Origin: JAEWSN01 sp038249175
GTDB lineage: Bacteria; Bacillota; Clostridia; DSM-8532
Assembly (NCBI GenBank): GCA_038249175.1
Contig: JBBRWP010000184.1
Span: 1-6,548 of the forward strand
DNA: 6,548 bases
Direction: 5' to 3'
A model generated the notes under the pieces. The model was not told where the DNA came from and searched no databases. It saw only the letters and a list, made by a program, of their open reading frames with translations. Shown here piece by piece: positions 5,973 to 6,548 of the stretch (positions within the stretch are counted from its first letter, which is position 1; the number at the start of each line of letters is the position of its first letter). A program made the translations under genes and the position numbers.

Positions 5973-6548
5973 ATGGAACTTTACTGGTCAATTATCTTTA
6001 CATTACTGGGCCTGGTGCTTGGCTCATTCTTTAATGTTTGTATTTACCGCATTCCTGCACAAAAATCCATTATTAAACCACCGTCAGCCTGCCCAAAGTG
6101 TGGGCATCAACTACGGGGATGGGATATGGTTCCCGTGGTCAGCTGGTTCTTCCTGGGTGGCAAGTGCCGCTATTGCGGTGAACCGGTTTCGGCACGCTAT
6201 GCCATTGTGGAAGCCCTGACCGGCGGCGTTTTTTTATGGACCTACCTTGCATACGGACTCAGTGTAAACACGGCTGCCATTTTAATGCTCATGTCCATCC
6301 TCATTGTGGTGTTTTTTATAGACCTTGACCACATGATTATTCCGGACAGACTCGTCATCACCGGCCTAATCGGCGGCACCCTGCTGTATCTATACATCCT
6401 CATTGCACCAGGCGCCGGCTGGCCGGCATACACACTCCAAGGTAACCCGGACACCCTGAAATGGTTTGAACCCATCATTGGTATGTTTTCCTCCACCATC
6501 ATTCTCTTTCTTGTTGCCCTGGTCGGCTTGCTTATTTACAAAAATGAC
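5973..6548 (+). CDS. Type IV prepilin peptidase (A24 family), 3' end outside window
   Basis: The first 192 residues are present. The enzyme is an integral membrane aspartic protease that cleaves the leader peptides of type IV pilins or competence pseudopilins and usually also N-methylates the new N-terminus. The first membrane segment (residues about 6-26) carries the family signature GLVLGSFFNVCIYRIP. The cytoplasmic zinc-binding domain follows, with C40-P-K-C43 and C65-R-Y-C68, as in PilD-type enzymes that also have methyltransferase activity. After further hydrophobic segments comes FFIDLDHMIIPD (114-125), the first catalytic aspartate motif. The second (GxGD) should lie just beyond the edge, since the visible sequence stops at LIYKND. 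The gene implies a pilus, secretion or DNA-uptake machine elsewhere in the genome. It could be named pilD, comC or gspO; the context does not choose. Confidence 0.94.
   Translation, partial: MELYWSIIFTLLGLVLGSFFNVCIYRIPAQKSIIKPPSACPKCGHQLRGWDMVPVVSWFFLGGKCRYCGEPVSARYAIVEALTGGVFLWTYLAYGLSVNTAAILMLMSILIVVFFIDLDHMIIPDRLVITGLIGGTLLYLYILIAPGAGWPAYTLQGNPDTLKWFEPIIGMFSSTIILFLVALVGLLIYKND

Overview
The window looks like chromosomal DNA from a member of the Bacillota, perhaps the Clostridia or Negativicutes. The reasons are strong AAAGGAG-type ribosome binding sites, a ThiI without a rhodanese domain, and a DUF2225 zinc-ribbon gene and an orphan AIR-synthase-like gene of a kind common in those groups. 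The genus cannot be read from the sequence. All genes that can be supported lie on the + strand.

Layout. (1) 1-1121 is the 3' part of thiI (tRNA 4-thiouridine synthesis). It opens with an in-frame array of 18-bp repeats encoding N-P-Q-[D/N]-x-[V/T] hexapeptides. (2) 1136-1846 is a DUF2225 zinc-ribbon protein, 14 nt behind thiI and probably in the same transcript. (3) 1847-2215 is a very AT-rich spacer (about 25% GC hand-counted over 1921-2160). It holds short direct repeats, a small hairpin, a promoter-like TTGGAT-17-TATAAT, and a 51/52-bp tandem repeat that places a new TA(T/C)AAT hexamer in each unit. (4) 2216-3658 is a 480-aa AlbA_2 (Schlafen-type) plus HATPase_c_4 protein, more AT-rich than its neighbours and probably an accessory insertion. 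(5) 3815-4945 is an AIR-synthase/HypE-superfamily protein without the HypE C-terminal cysteine. (6) 4974-5804 is a TIM-barrel sugar phosphate isomerase/epimerase-like protein, 28 nt downstream and probably co-transcribed. (7) 5973-6548 is the 5' part of a type IV prepilin peptidase gene, cut by the window end.

How the genes fit together. thiI and the DUF2225 gene form one likely operon, and the AIR-synthase-like and TIM-barrel genes form another. The AlbA_2/ATPase gene stands alone between them with its own promoter candidates and low GC, as expected of a horizontally acquired or regulatory cargo gene. No complete new multi-gene system is visible. The most unusual signals are the hexapeptide repeat inside ThiI and the promoter-bearing tandem repeat upstream of the AlbA_2 gene.
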